DNA of 60,000 nt, taken from the NCBI RefSeq assembly GCF_030272615.1, contig NC_081412.1, forward strand, positions 685,140,583-685,200,582, given 5' to 3'. The translations under genes were made by a program, and so were the position numbers. A model generated the notes under the pieces. That model had not been told where the DNA came from. It saw nothing but the letters and a program-made list of their open reading frames with translations, and did not search any database. Each line of letters starts with the position of its first letter. Within the stretch, counting starts at the first letter, position 1. Source of the stretch: Cryptomeria japonica (taxonomy: Eukaryota > Streptophyta > Pinopsida > Cupressales > Cupressaceae). Below are positions 1-10,342 of the stretch, one piece after another.

Positions 1-1907
1 AAAGACAATTTCAATTCCATGTGATGCTTCTATGGACGATACACGATTCCCCAGGGCTAACACATTTTTGTGGTATGTTATAGTGTTTAAGCTATGCATG
101 AACACTATAATTCAAAAAATTATCATATTTAATCCAATTATACATTGTCTTCTAGGTCTTCAAACAAAGGGAAAATTTGCATGTCCTGTTTGTGGTCCAA
201 AGATGAAATCTCGTCATTCAAAAAGTTTAGGAAAGTAGGTGTTTGATGAGTATAGGCACTTTCTCCACAAAAATCATAAGTATCGAAATACTGAGAAACA
301 TCTTTTCAAAGGGAAAGAAGAAAATACATCAAAGCCACGAAGAATGATACATCACCTGTGGAAGTTGGAATATAATAGAATTAACCGTCAAGGTAATGGC
401 ATTCCATCTAATGGTTTGTCATAAAACATCTTTTCTATTTTGTTTTGTTTACTGATGATGTGATTGATGATCATGAAGGTCGTGAAGGCATAAATCACCA
501 CCTTCCTAAGGGACTAAAAATTTATCCACGACAATTTAGTATGTTGCCCTACTACGAGAAGTTACAAATTGTGCATTTGTTTGATACTATACATATTGGA
601 AAGAATATAACAGAGACATTATGGAAAATATTGGATGGAAGGCGTGACAAATAAAAAATTATCAAAATATGTAGTGGCATTCAGGATTCCAATCATGCAA
701 TGATAAATGTCATTCAATCAAATAGCCATGGAGACTAGATTAATATAAGTGGTCTTCCTTGGTTATTAACGGAGCAACAAAGCAATGCTATAAAAGAAGT
801 CATACAAAAAATTCGATTTCCCACAGGATTTGCTGCAAACATAAACAATCTCGTATCAAAGAAAAGTGAATTTGGGCTAGGGATGAAAACACGTGATTGG
901 TATACCTTCATTAAGGTAATTCATGTTCTTGTGTTTTTAATACGTATTTAAGTAATGCACGTACGTGTACTTTTCATTGTATTATGTTAGAAAAAAATGA
1001 AAAGATAATTTTATAATTATTGCAGTATGTTCTACCTTCATCTCTCCCAGACAACTTTGACAATAATGTCAAGCAAGTCATATATGATCTTGGAAAATAC
1101 ATGAGATAAGTAGTGATATTTGTTCAATTCGTTGTATAGATATTATATTTGTGATTTGTTTTACTTGTTATGTAATATATATTTTTGCATCTTGAATATC
1201 TTGTAGGTGGTTGTCATGTAAAGAAATCCATAAAGAAGATATTAAATATTGGAAGAGAAAAATTCCTTATTTAATGTGTGAAATGCAAAAGTGTCTACCT
1301 CCATCTTTTTTCAATGCACAGGAACACTACCTCATACACCAAGTTGAGGAGATTGAATTGTGTGGACCTATACACTCTAGGTCAATGTGGATGGTTGAGA
1401 GGCACTTGAAATTTTTAAAGGCTTTGGTTCGACAAAGAGCACATCCTAAGGGTTCTATGGTGGAGGGATATATGGTATACCAAACTATGGTGTACATTTC
1501 TGAATATCTTCCTAAGTTTGCAGCAAAGATCCACGTGGATCGCATTTGGGATCCCAACCCCATTAACAAATTCGAAGGGGAGTACTTGATGGGGAAAGGT
1601 AGATTGAGGAAATCGAGAGGTAATTATAAGATGTTATTGTAGTTAATTAATTCTTAATCTTCAAAATAATTCAGTTGTAAGACGTCTATTTTTTTTTTTT
1701 ATAGTTGGTTGAGAGTGGGATGCACTACATTTGTATATTGCAAACAATCTTGATTGGATGACGGTATGGATTTAACGTTGTCAACATTCTGGATGCACGT
1801 TATCATGGGAAGGTGTGGCTTCATTGGTTAAAGAAGCTCATCATAACAAAGATTCCAATGTTACGCAAAGGGAAATTGATTTAGCATATGGTTTAAGAGA
1901 TAAATAG
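1..1907 (+). pseudogene. CACTA transposase (Tnp2-like: Transposase_21 + DUF4218)
   Basis: Likely the DDE-type transposase that cuts and moves the element. An intron acceptor precedes position 153. The exon then reads TKGKFACPVCGPK, the Cys-rich start of the conserved Tnp2 core. It continues through FDEYRHFLHKNHKYR and the segment around 540-650 ending in a FDTIHIGKNITETLW motif (family form: DVMHIEKNV). Further exons are near 850-914 (KTRDWYTFIK), 1025-1108, and 1207-1642. The last gives a clear DUF4218 block: CEMQKCLPPSFF, then CGPIHSRSMWMVERHLKFLK and YISEYLPKF. Position 914 has a GTAATT donor and 1024 a TTGCAG acceptor. A degraded tail with HHNKDSNVTQREIDLAYGLRD ends at 1907. Stops and lost splice sites mark it as a pseudogene. 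Family assignment is strong, exon limits approximate. Confidence 0.8.
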
Positions 1908-2941
1908 GTACGTATAAATTTATTAATCAACCATATGTTTATCAACTCACAATGCAATAAATTTTACATGTTTGACATATCGCAAGTCAAACACCACAAC
2001 GCTATGTTTATGATGACACATATATGAAATTAATTACATATATGATGATACATCATGTGATTCTTATGATGCTTATGATACGTATGTATTTATTGTTTAT
2101 CAACTTACAAATATAGTAATGCTTATGATGCTCAATTGATGGTGTTGATTTCATGTATAGTCCCTATGTGATGCTGTCACCCTTGGTGGGAACAGGTCGT
2201 TGACTACAGACATCATCAACCATTTAGTTGAGGATCCTGCATAGTCTACATAAAGTAAAGGTAAGGAATTAAAAAAATTACAATGATTTTGATGACATCT
2301 TTTTATTATTTAATACTCTTTTTGTCTACAAAGTTCATGTTGTTCATGTTGTGTACTATGTAATTTTTAGCTAACATAAGATAATTGAATTACATGTGCA
2401 GGAACCTGAACCCCTTTGACGAGGATCCTACATAGTCTCATGGATGGACAAGTATAACTAGTCAATACACCCTATAGAAACAGTTTATTTTTTTAAAATT
2501 ACTTGGAAAACAAACTTCCTCGATTTTTCAAACCTTGACATTAGCAACAAATCTAATACAGTCATCAACACTTGAGGCCCCAGTTGGACTTATTCCAATT
2601 TTAATCCCAAAATCAACTTTAGGGCCGACTTCTTCATCAACATTACCCTCATTTGCAAAATTTCTCTCATTACCAATTAACTCTCTCATTTGATGGAGTG
2701 CAAGTACCCCCAAATAGGTATTTGTCAGATCTATCTTCATTGAGTGAGGAAAATGCATGAATAGAAAATAAAAGTGAGACATGTAGTAGGTCTACAATAG
2801 GGAGATCAACAAGAGGTCAAAAGATTAAAAGAAAATTCAATAAACACATGAAATTTTTCCTTACTCAAGGGAGGTCATGTTCTTATGATGATGAGACCAA
2901 AGGTGACATTGAGGTGCCACTAAGGTACAAACATCTACAAA
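1908..2941. other. CACTA inter-gene spacer
   Basis: No gene recognised. The words GAGGATCCTGCATAGTCT (near 2231) and GAGGATCCTACATAGTCT (near 2420) form a short imperfect direct repeat about 190 bp apart. An 84-codon minus-strand ORF at 2528-2782 has no recognisable motif. The spacer lies between the transposase and the SET-like ORF inside the CACTA element. Confidence 0.4.
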
Positions 2942-3469
2942 AAACAATGGGTGCCTAGGGAACTTCCTCCAATAAACACCAATTTTTGTGTTAACGATAG
3001 GATATATCACATAGCACCTTCATTGTTACATTGTTTCGGCTTATTTTCCATGGACGACATAAAGGTCTGTTACAACAAAGTTGCTGAATTGATGGAGTTT
3101 GTTGGACCTTGTTACAATTACAATAATTCGATGCAGATTGTTAAATATAAAAAAAGTATGCGTAGGTATGCACTGTTAGCAAATTATATACAACAGAAAG
3201 ATAATGATCAAATTAAATGAGTGGTTATATACATTGATGGTCGGCCAAAAGAAATAGGGAATATTGTAGGTTTTATAAATAGTACGCAACCTGGGTCAAA
3301 TAATAAACAACCCAATTGCATATTTGAGGTGCACGAGGGAAATCATGTATTCGTATGTGCAATAAAATCAATAAGTGCGGGTGAAGAGCTTCTAATCGAT
3401 TACAGTTTGAATCATATGCATACAAACAAAGTTAATATCATGGGGGTGGTATGTACTATATACCATTAA
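2942..3469 (+). pseudogene. SET-domain-like ORF carried in the CACTA element
   Basis: Resembles the core of a SET-domain lysine methyltransferase. The N-terminal part has CFGLFSMDDIKV, matching the G-x-GLF start of SET domains. The C-terminal part has GNIVGFINSTQPGS, then KQPNCIFEV, then FVCAIKSISAGEELLIDY. These correspond to the SET-C block (FIN(H)S...PNC, then A-x-x-x-I-x-x-GEEL-x-x-DY, with the catalytic-region tyrosine). The reading frame is open across the domain except for one in-frame TGA at 3218-3220. A good splice donor (GTATGT, from 3449) and an acceptor ending at 3582 suggest it was spliced to downstream exons. Pre-SET and post-SET cysteines are not visible, so activity cannot be inferred. 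It may be a captured host fragment or a gene regularly carried by this transposon lineage. Confidence 0.6.
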
Positions 3470-3582
3470 AATTAACCAACCTCCAATGAATGAATCCAAT
3501 ATACCATTTTATTATGAATTTTTTTTGCTAAGTCTATTGGTTTAATTTCGCTAACGTTTTTTATATTTTTTCTTTGTCATAG

Positions 3583-4873
3583 GGCGACATGGATCCATCA
3601 CATATCACAAACAGGGATGTAGGCTGCAACACTTCTACCAACTAGGTAAACCTCATTGTAATTGTACAAATTAGATAGAAGCAAACTGTTACATTATTAA
3701 GTTCTTCTTTTAGTGATTTAGACTAATTTTGTAATTGTTAATGATATTCTTGACACAGACAGATGTTCGGGGAAAGGGAAAGGGAGCTACAGTACCTGAG
3801 CACCTCTCTAGGGATGTGGAATCAATAGGATTAAGTGATGCTGACCCTGAAATTTCCACACACCGTATGGAATTCATAAAAAAGCCTCTTAGAAAAATTA
3901 CTAAAGATATTTTTGCTTTGGCAGTCGTACATCCTATTACTAATGAGATATGAGAGAGGGTGTAAGTATTGATTCAGACAGCAGAAAACTTGCAAGTAAG
4001 CAGTAATGAAAGCTTTTATTATAACAAAAGTTCAATAATGGTTTATATTTTATTCTTTTTTATGTCATTAACTAAAACATGTACGTGTTGTTTTTACAAC
4101 AATTTATCTGCCCTCATGAAAGTCATTTCCATGATCAGGGTGTTGCAGGTACTTCAGGTGATGACAATTTTCTTGTATTATCGCTTGCTTGGCTTATCAC
4201 TTTGAGTACCCAAAACACATCATACTTGATATCGTCAATCTTGAAAATAAAGGTTCATCCTTGTTTACAATTCTTGCAATTTTCATATATTTAATGTGAT
4301 ATATTTAATGTATTATTCTTTAGGTGTTGTCAATGTTCCTGTGCAAATGTCGCCACCGCCTCATCAAAGGTTAGCCCCACCTGTATTGCCGACTGCAATG
4401 TCGGCAACGCGTAGCATGCATATATCCTCTACTGCACATCATATTGGCCTGCCAACTGTTGGTAGATCCCTCTTTTGCTCTATCTTCTGTTATGTGTTTA
4501 TTTCCCTTCAATCGTTCTTTCTTGGGGGCATTTCATAGTGGATTCATTTTCTGCAGGAGGAGATGCATGTGAGGATGCGCTAGAGGTGACTACTGCTGAT
4601 AACATACCATCATTTCCTGGATCTTCTCGTATTGCTAGTACGGGAACGTTGCAGGCCACATTGATGGTGAGCGGTGAAGAAATGATTCCCTTAAAGATAC
4701 AAAAGGTTCTAGGTACTTTAAACTTATTATTATATATAGTCTAATTGTAATTTACTTTATGATCACTCGTTTTGGACTAATGATCACATGATTTTTTTGC
4801 AAGAAATGATATTTTCTATAAACATCTTAGTGACATTGCACTGCAGATATTTGGGCCCACCATACATAAAAGG
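3583..4873 (+). pseudogene. Multi-exon segment upstream of the TnpA-like domain
   Basis: A chain of short exon-like blocks bounded by good splice sites: 3583-3645, 3759-about 3955, 4324-4461 (acceptor TTCTTTAG, donor GTAGAT), 4557-4705 (acceptor TCTGCAG, donor GTTCTA) and 4847-about 4873 (acceptor CTGCAG). The peptides are low in recognisable motifs. One is Pro/Met/Ser-rich (VQMSPPPHQRLAPPV); another is acidic (GDACEDALEVTTADNIPSF). Position and strand suggest they are 5' exons of the TnpA-like gene or 3' exons of the SET-like ORF. Function unknown. Confidence 0.45.
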
Positions 4874-5001
4874 TGGTACATTATATGTGAACTAACCCTA
4901 ATCGACTATTTTGATTTCATATCATTGCTAGAATAGTATTCCTTTGATCTATTTCTTGAACTGTAATAAATGTAGCTTCAGTTCATTTATGAATCTAACA
5001 G

Positions 5002-6413
5002 GTTTGTTTTTTCTTTAAAAGGTGGAATGACCAAGAAGAAAGGTTAAAAGATGAATTGACAAACCAAATAGTTGAGTGGTTTGGAAATGACACCTTTGAC
5101 AAAACCAAGCTCCTTGAAAAAGTTGACACATATCTAAAGTATGTGAGGGACCAATACATGACCCATTTAAAGAGGAACCTAAAGTATATGCATCCCCCCA
5201 TGATTCTAAAGAGGGAGTGGAAGGACTTGATTTTGGATGCCAATGAGAGAATTGAAAGGAAAAAAGGAAATACACCACCAGACACCAGAAGAAGGTACAT
5301 GATACTATTAAGAATGTAATTATGTATTAATTAATTAAACTTTATATTTATATAATCTAACATATTTCAAACCTTTTATAGGCTGAGTGACACGTCAAAG
5401 GCAACCAAGGAAAGATAAGAAAAGAACAGGCAACACAAACTCGGCTCTGGTGGTTATATGAAACTTGTTGCACGAATTGTAAGTATCTCATGTAAACAAA
5501 ATATTGCATCAAAATATTAATAAATTGCAAACGATTTTTTTTAATCAAACAATGCAAGCAGAATTCACGATACCAAGAAAAAATGTAGGGCTCTGAATTC
5601 AATACAGCACCCACAAAAGATGACAAGAGAATTTCCTACCAATAAGGCTATTCAGCCGTGGCTGATCGGCTACGAGAATTGAGTGGGCATACACAATATT
5701 CAAGTGTATCCATCACACAGGTAATTATGATAAATGGAAATTGTTTCAAATTGAATACTTTACCAATAATATAATTGATGTTGAGTTCCAACATAAAGTG
5801 ACTATATTTGTTTTAAATAAGCAAGCAATGATAACAATGTGCATGACATTGGAATGTAGCCTGCTAATCATGAAACACCACTTGCACATGAAGGTTTGAA
5901 TGTGCATCCCAGTAGTGGAGGTATTCATTTGCTATTCAAATTTATTTATGTAGTTATTAATATAATTAAACATCTTAATTTGTAATTAGAGTAGTAATTA
6001 ATGTAACCTTTTTTGTTAATATTTTAGAGCATGTAGTCGGTGGTGACCAAGTGGAGCATGATCTGGGTACACAACATCAGGAATGTGATGTTCCCCACTC
6101 AGGTAAGGAGGACCATTGTTATTCTTTTAAACAAATATAACTGCAATTGAAGTTCAACATTAATGTAACCTTTAGTATTTCAACTCCAAATGATTTAGAG
6201 GGTGTTTAGCATGTTGAGGTTGAGGCTAGACAAAATGATGTGGCCCCATCAGGTAAATAGTGCAACAATTATGTTTTCTAAATTAATGGAATACGTGTAA
6301 TAATAATAAAAAATGTTTTGAATTTAACCCATTTCTTTGTTATTGCAGAGGACCCTCCTTCACTTCAATGTCCTCGTCCTCAGTATAGGACTAGGCATAC
6401 ATCAAGATCATGA
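5002..6413 (+). pseudogene. Transposase_24 / TnpA-like CACTA gene, C-terminal exons
   Basis: In CACTA elements the second gene encodes a DNA-binding accessory protein of the TnpA/Transposase_24 type. Exon 5002-5294 gives ELTNQIVEWFGNDTFDKTK, then MHPPMILKREWKDLILDANE (family pattern: PP-x-I-x-x-x-x-W-x-x-L). Exon 5382-5478 continues with DTSKATKER, one stop, then HKLGSGGYMKL, matching the KN-x-x-NR-x-K...H-x-x-GS-x-x-F block. Splice sites GAAG|GTACAT (5294) and TTTATAG (5381) are clear. Degraded small exons follow, and the last ends with PRPQYRTRHTSRS and a TGA at 6411-6413. Multiple stops make it a pseudogene. Confidence 0.65.
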
Positions 6414-6539
6414 GAAAAGGGTGAAACAATTGCAAATGGGGGAAATGATGAAGAAACCGATGTTCCACTTAGTTTTTTCATAGCTTCAAAGAAAAAAAAG
6501 AAAAGAAATGACTATAATCTACCTTATTTGATAATGACC

Positions 6540-6720
6540 AATTTTTATGTGTTAGTGAATGTAATTATGTGCTAATTAATGGTTATGGATGATATGTGTT
6601 AATTAATATTGATGAATGTTGCATGTTAATTAATGTTAATCAATGTTGTGTGATATTAATGAATGAATGCTATCTTTTATTAATGGTAGAAAGAATGAAT
6701 GAATGAATGTTATAAGATGT
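6540..6720. repeat. AT-rich degenerate TTAATTAATG/TGAATG repeat
   Basis: Imperfect short words (GTTAATTAATG, TGAATGTT, GAATGAATGAATG) recur through this stretch, just beyond the last CACTA exon. It may belong to the subterminal part of the element, where short repeats are common, but no terminus is visible. Confidence 0.4.
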
Positions 6721-6745
6721 TAACAGGGAATTTAGAGTGATGTTA

Positions 6746-6759
6746 GGGGGGGGGGGGGG
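6746..6759. repeat. Poly-G tract (14 G)
   Basis: An uninterrupted run of 14 G, followed after one A by GGGG. It is the longest homopolymeric G run in the window and could form a G-quadruplex, or be length-variable or a sequencing artefact. Confidence 0.9.
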
Positions 6760-8139
6760 AGGGGCCAAATGAGCTTCCACCTTCATGTGGTTGGCCCTGT
6801 TAAGTAGAGAATATTAAACTATTCTCGAAACCAAGCGAAGCTCAACAAGATAAAACACTTTTCAATATTTCATTATGTTGCACAATTAATCTTATTGAAT
6901 AATGTATATTGAATCTTAATTGTAGGGTCCAATAGAGCTAACACGAACAACACCACCACAAGTTGTTGGGTATAATGAACTCCCATATTGTCTTGTATGT
7001 ACACAAACAATATGAGTTGCTTCTAATGTTGATATCCAAGGCGGGACTGTGAAAGTTATGAATATGCCTCATCCTTGTAAGTCTTTTTATTACTTGTCAT
7101 TTTCTTTAGCATTTTGTTACTTCATGAATGAGATGTTTTCAGATGTCTATTCCATGAATACCTCTCTATTGTATGCTTCATGATCTCTCTTTTGATTCAA
7201 CTCTTTATATGTCCTAAAATTGTATGAGCCTAATAGCTTCTACTCTTGTTGATAGTTTGGTGGCTCTAAACAATGGCTCCTTTGAAGAAGCGCGATCCTT
7301 GTAATTTTGGCCTTCCATGATGTGAAAAAGAGGTTATGTTATGAATAATGGTCCAAATGACCTAGTTATTTGTTATTATGTTGAGTATGAGTAAATTTGG
7401 GCTTCCTTGGCTATGGTCACTATTTTGTAGTAACTATTGTCATTTAGTGTTATTTGAGCATGTACTTCAAGTAATCATGAGGGTGGAAACAATATTCAAG
7501 TGTAAGGGGGTATGCGGCCTTGACCAAGGGATGAAAGTATCAGGAAAGTACAAGTGATTCATGTGTAGATCAATGTATCATTCACCTATTAATTCCTAGC
7601 AACATTCTCAAATAAACAAGCAAAGAGGTATGTTGAGTGTATATATACATTTTATGTTTCCATGATATAAGTAAGATATCAAACATGTAACTTAGATTGA
7701 TTTTCAATTTCATTCATAAATATTAGATCTTCCTTGTGGATTTTTGAATGCATAATGTCTCGTTGATTTCAATATCTTTATTGCAAGTACTCTTTTTAGC
7801 ATGAAACTCCACTCATTAAGGTCTCTTACTAAATGCAAGTCAGTTATCCTATCAATGATGATACGTTTTGCATGCATTTTATGGGGAAATGTTATTGATA
7901 GCTATGGCTGGGTTGTTAATTGTTTTGTGAAAATATATACAAGGAGATTAGGACATTAGAGTTATAAACATTGTAAATTGTGTTTGAGATCATTGTCCTA
8001 ATTGTAACAATCAACCACCATTGGCCCAAGGACACACCAACACCATTGTGACACCAAGGTTTGTGCATACTGGTGTAAGGGCTACTCTTAGGACATTTCA
8101 TTACCATTACATATACACACCTAGTGGGGTTTCCAACCA
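6760..8139. other. Unassigned spacer
   Basis: No recognisable coding or RNA feature. Short ORFs on both strands lack domain motifs. The last 220 bp (from 7916, minus) hold a 74-codon reading frame that could be a frameshifted extension of the adjacent Gypsy protease relic. Confidence 0.4.
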
Positions 8140-8995
8140 CAACTTGTTTGAGTAGGCAGTATCACTGGTAAACTTGTGATTGTCACAATTGGTACCCTTA
8201 GGACAATCTTCAACCTATAGCCCAAACTTCACCACTAATCCTTCATCAATAAAATTATGCATGGCTCCACTATCCACTAGACAAAACATCTGTTTCCCCT
8301 TAAGAACACCTCTCAATCAAAATAGGCAACTTCTGGGAACTCTAGATAATGTGGCTATAGTGCTGAGTGGAATTTATTTGGTTGTAGTATCCTTCAATTC
8401 TACCTACAGTTGTTGATCCTCATGATTTGTATCACCTCCAACGCAAGCCTCTTGTTCTTCTTGTTCTCCATTATTAGACATAACCTCAATCAAATGAACT
8501 TTGCCATTCCCAAGGCAATGGTGTCCAGGATTCCAAGGTTCCTTACAATTGAAGCATAAATTCTTCCTTCTTAGTTCATTCCTAGACTCTTGATCAAATT
8601 TTAGTGGTGTGCTCTTTTGCTGATTAAAGCCCTTTTTTTTAATTTCTGAGGGTTGAAACCTTTCTTCTGTGGCTGAAAAGAAGGTGTGGTCTCAAGGTCA
8701 ACTGCTAACTCAATGACATCATGCAAGGTGTTAGGCTTATGTGCCTTGACCAATCTCCTTAATTTGTCACTCAAACCTTCCACAAATAGCATAGTGACTC
8801 TCTTTTATGATATATCTGGAACCATGACAAAAAATATTTTGGAACTCATTAATATGTGATTCCACATGTCCAACTTGTTTAAGCTGAGCCAAAAACCTAT
8901 AATAGACTTCTACATCTTTCTGGTCAAAGCGAGCAATTAGATTATTAACAAATTCTTCATAAGAGTGTATAATGGCATGATCTTGTGACACTAAT
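8140..8995 (-). pseudogene. Ty3/Gypsy gag-protease relic
   Basis: Read on the minus strand, the order is gag then protease. The segment 8991-8601 has the retrotransposon gag signature: FVNNLIARFDQKDVEVYYRF, LKQVGHVESHINEFQNIF, then FVEGLSDKLRRLVKAHKPNT. A zinc knuckle follows at about 8555-8510 (CFNCKEPWNPGHHCLG), typical of plant chromovirus-like Gypsy elements. The aspartic protease active site LVDSGAMHNFI lies near 8290-8255. Frameshifts and stops break the frame. No RT, integrase or LTR was found next to it, so this is a truncated fossil. Confidence 0.75.
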
Positions 8996-9063
8996 CCATG
9001 GTGCCACCAGTCATGCCATTAACAAATTCTTCATAAGAGTGTATAATGGCATGATCTTGTGAC
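8944..9063. repeat. 46-bp direct repeat pair
   Basis: The same 46 bases (starting ATTAACAAATTCTTCATAAG, ending CTTGTGAC) occur at 8944-8989 and 9018-9063, separated by 28 bp. The repeat starts inside the gag relic, so this is a local duplication at its 5' end. Confidence 0.9.
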
Positions 9064-9190
9064 TTTTTGCTCCTCATATTAATTTTATCATCTTATTCCC
9101 TTAATTATTCCTTTCCTTAGCCTATGGGAACAAAATAGGCTGGCAAAATATTCATTATTTAAGTTAGGCGAGAAGGGACATCGTAGTATG

Positions 9191-9370
9191 CTTCATATCT
9201 TATGTGTATTTACTTCATGTCTGATGTGTTTTCAACATGTTTATTCCATGTGTGTTTTACATGTATGCCTCTCTCATGTATGCTTTTGTCTTGTGTATGC
9301 TTCATATCTTATGTATATTTTCTTCATATCTGATGTGTTTTCAATGTGTTTACTCCATGTGTGTTTCATG
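9191..9370. repeat. Two-copy imperfect tandem repeat, about 109-bp period
   Basis: Copy 1 (9191-9262) and copy 2 (about 9300-9370) share CTTCATATCTTATGT, then CTTCAT-TCTGATGTGTTTTCAA, then CCATGTGTGTTT in the same order. Reading frames through it (CVFTSCLMCFQHV-like) are products of the repeat and not a protein family I recognise. Confidence 0.75.
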
Positions 9371-9479
9371 ATTACTTTATGCTTAATAGTTATGAAAATG
9401 CCACTTCTTGGTAGTTTTTCCCACTTCTTTAAGAAGCCATAATCTTGCATCCAAATTAAAATAATGTACATGCTTTAGA

Positions 9480-10009
9480 CCATGAAGGCCCTTCTTCAAT
9501 CCGCAAACATGAGTCTCATGCTCAGGCACTTCAAAGTCCCCTAGCATTTCTTAATGGGTTGATTGGGGAGGAAAATAAATGTCTGAAACACCACTGAAAG
9601 TCAGATCTCGTTAATAAATATTCACTTCCACATCTTAATAATGGCAATATGAATGAATTAACCATAATTTGTTCCTTGTGTGCCAATCTCTAGATGATAC
9701 AACAAAGCTATTTGTCTCATTTGCAATAAATAGATGAGGCACAACTTGTAAATTCTCACAAAAACACCTCACAAGCAGCAGTTCACCTAATTCTGCTTGA
9801 TCATAAACATGCATTACCTTACATACATATGAATTGCAGTGCTAATACACAAAAATCCTCCTTATTGAATTCTTATTGCCCAAAGTTCAAATACATAGCT
9901 TTGCAAGCTTATGCTAGAGAGAATTTGATGTCTCATACGTACCTAATAAAGTCTTACACCTAGCTAGTTCCTAGTAGAGAACTTGTTCACTTCTTAAGTT
10001 TACTTAGGT
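9480..10009. other. Unassigned spacer
   Basis: No coding, RNA or terminal-repeat structure recognised on either strand. Confidence 0.4.
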
Positions 10010-10015
10010 TTAAGG

Positions 10016-10337
10016 TGTTATTTTTAAAAGTTTGTCTTTCCTAAATAAGATTTTATATCTTCTCTTTATGACTTTTACTTAATTCTAGTTACCTAAGTCA
10101 TTTAATATTTGACACTTTAGTTGTCTCATAACATAGGATTAAGACACATTATAATTTTGCTTAATCATATCCCCCAACCTTGTCTTTATAAGAAAGGTCA
10201 TCCCATTGTATATTTCAAATTAATTCAATCAATCTTACATTGTTGAAGAAAACCATTTTTGTCATTTTCTCTCTTGTAGAAGATATTCTGGTCTAGCAAT
10301 TGATCCTAAAGGTGTTGAGTCACCATTAACTCCTACA
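10016..10337 (+). mobile_element. Possible Gypsy-type solo LTR
   Basis: Starts TGTTA and ends CCTACA. It is flanked by TTAAG on both sides (10010-10014 and 10338-10342), with one extra G between the left copy and the TG. Internal order fits a plant Gypsy LTR: a TATA-like CTTTATAAGAAAGG near 10,185, then CATTGTATATTTCAAATTAA and TTCAATCAATCTTACA. The one-base slip and the lack of a second copy keep this tentative. Confidence 0.35.
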
Positions 10338-10342
10338 TTAAG

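Larger units (their letters stand above)
1..6480 (+). mobile_element. Decayed CACTA (En/Spm) transposon, 5' end outside window
   Basis: Two hallmark CACTA genes lie in order on the plus strand: a Tnp2-type transposase with a DUF4218 segment (1-1907) and a Transposase_24/TnpA-like gene (exons up to 6413). A SET-domain-like ORF lies between them. Coding segments are separated by recognisable GT-AG introns, and several carry stops, so the element is dead. The left terminus is outside the window. I could not find a convincing CACTA terminus on the right; the boundary is placed just after the last recognisable coding exon and is approximate. Confidence 0.75.

Noticed and set aside
6480-7500. Right-hand CACTA terminus of the large element
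   Set aside because: TAGTG occurs by chance but none is paired with subterminal repeats or a 3-bp duplication, and the left end is outside the window.
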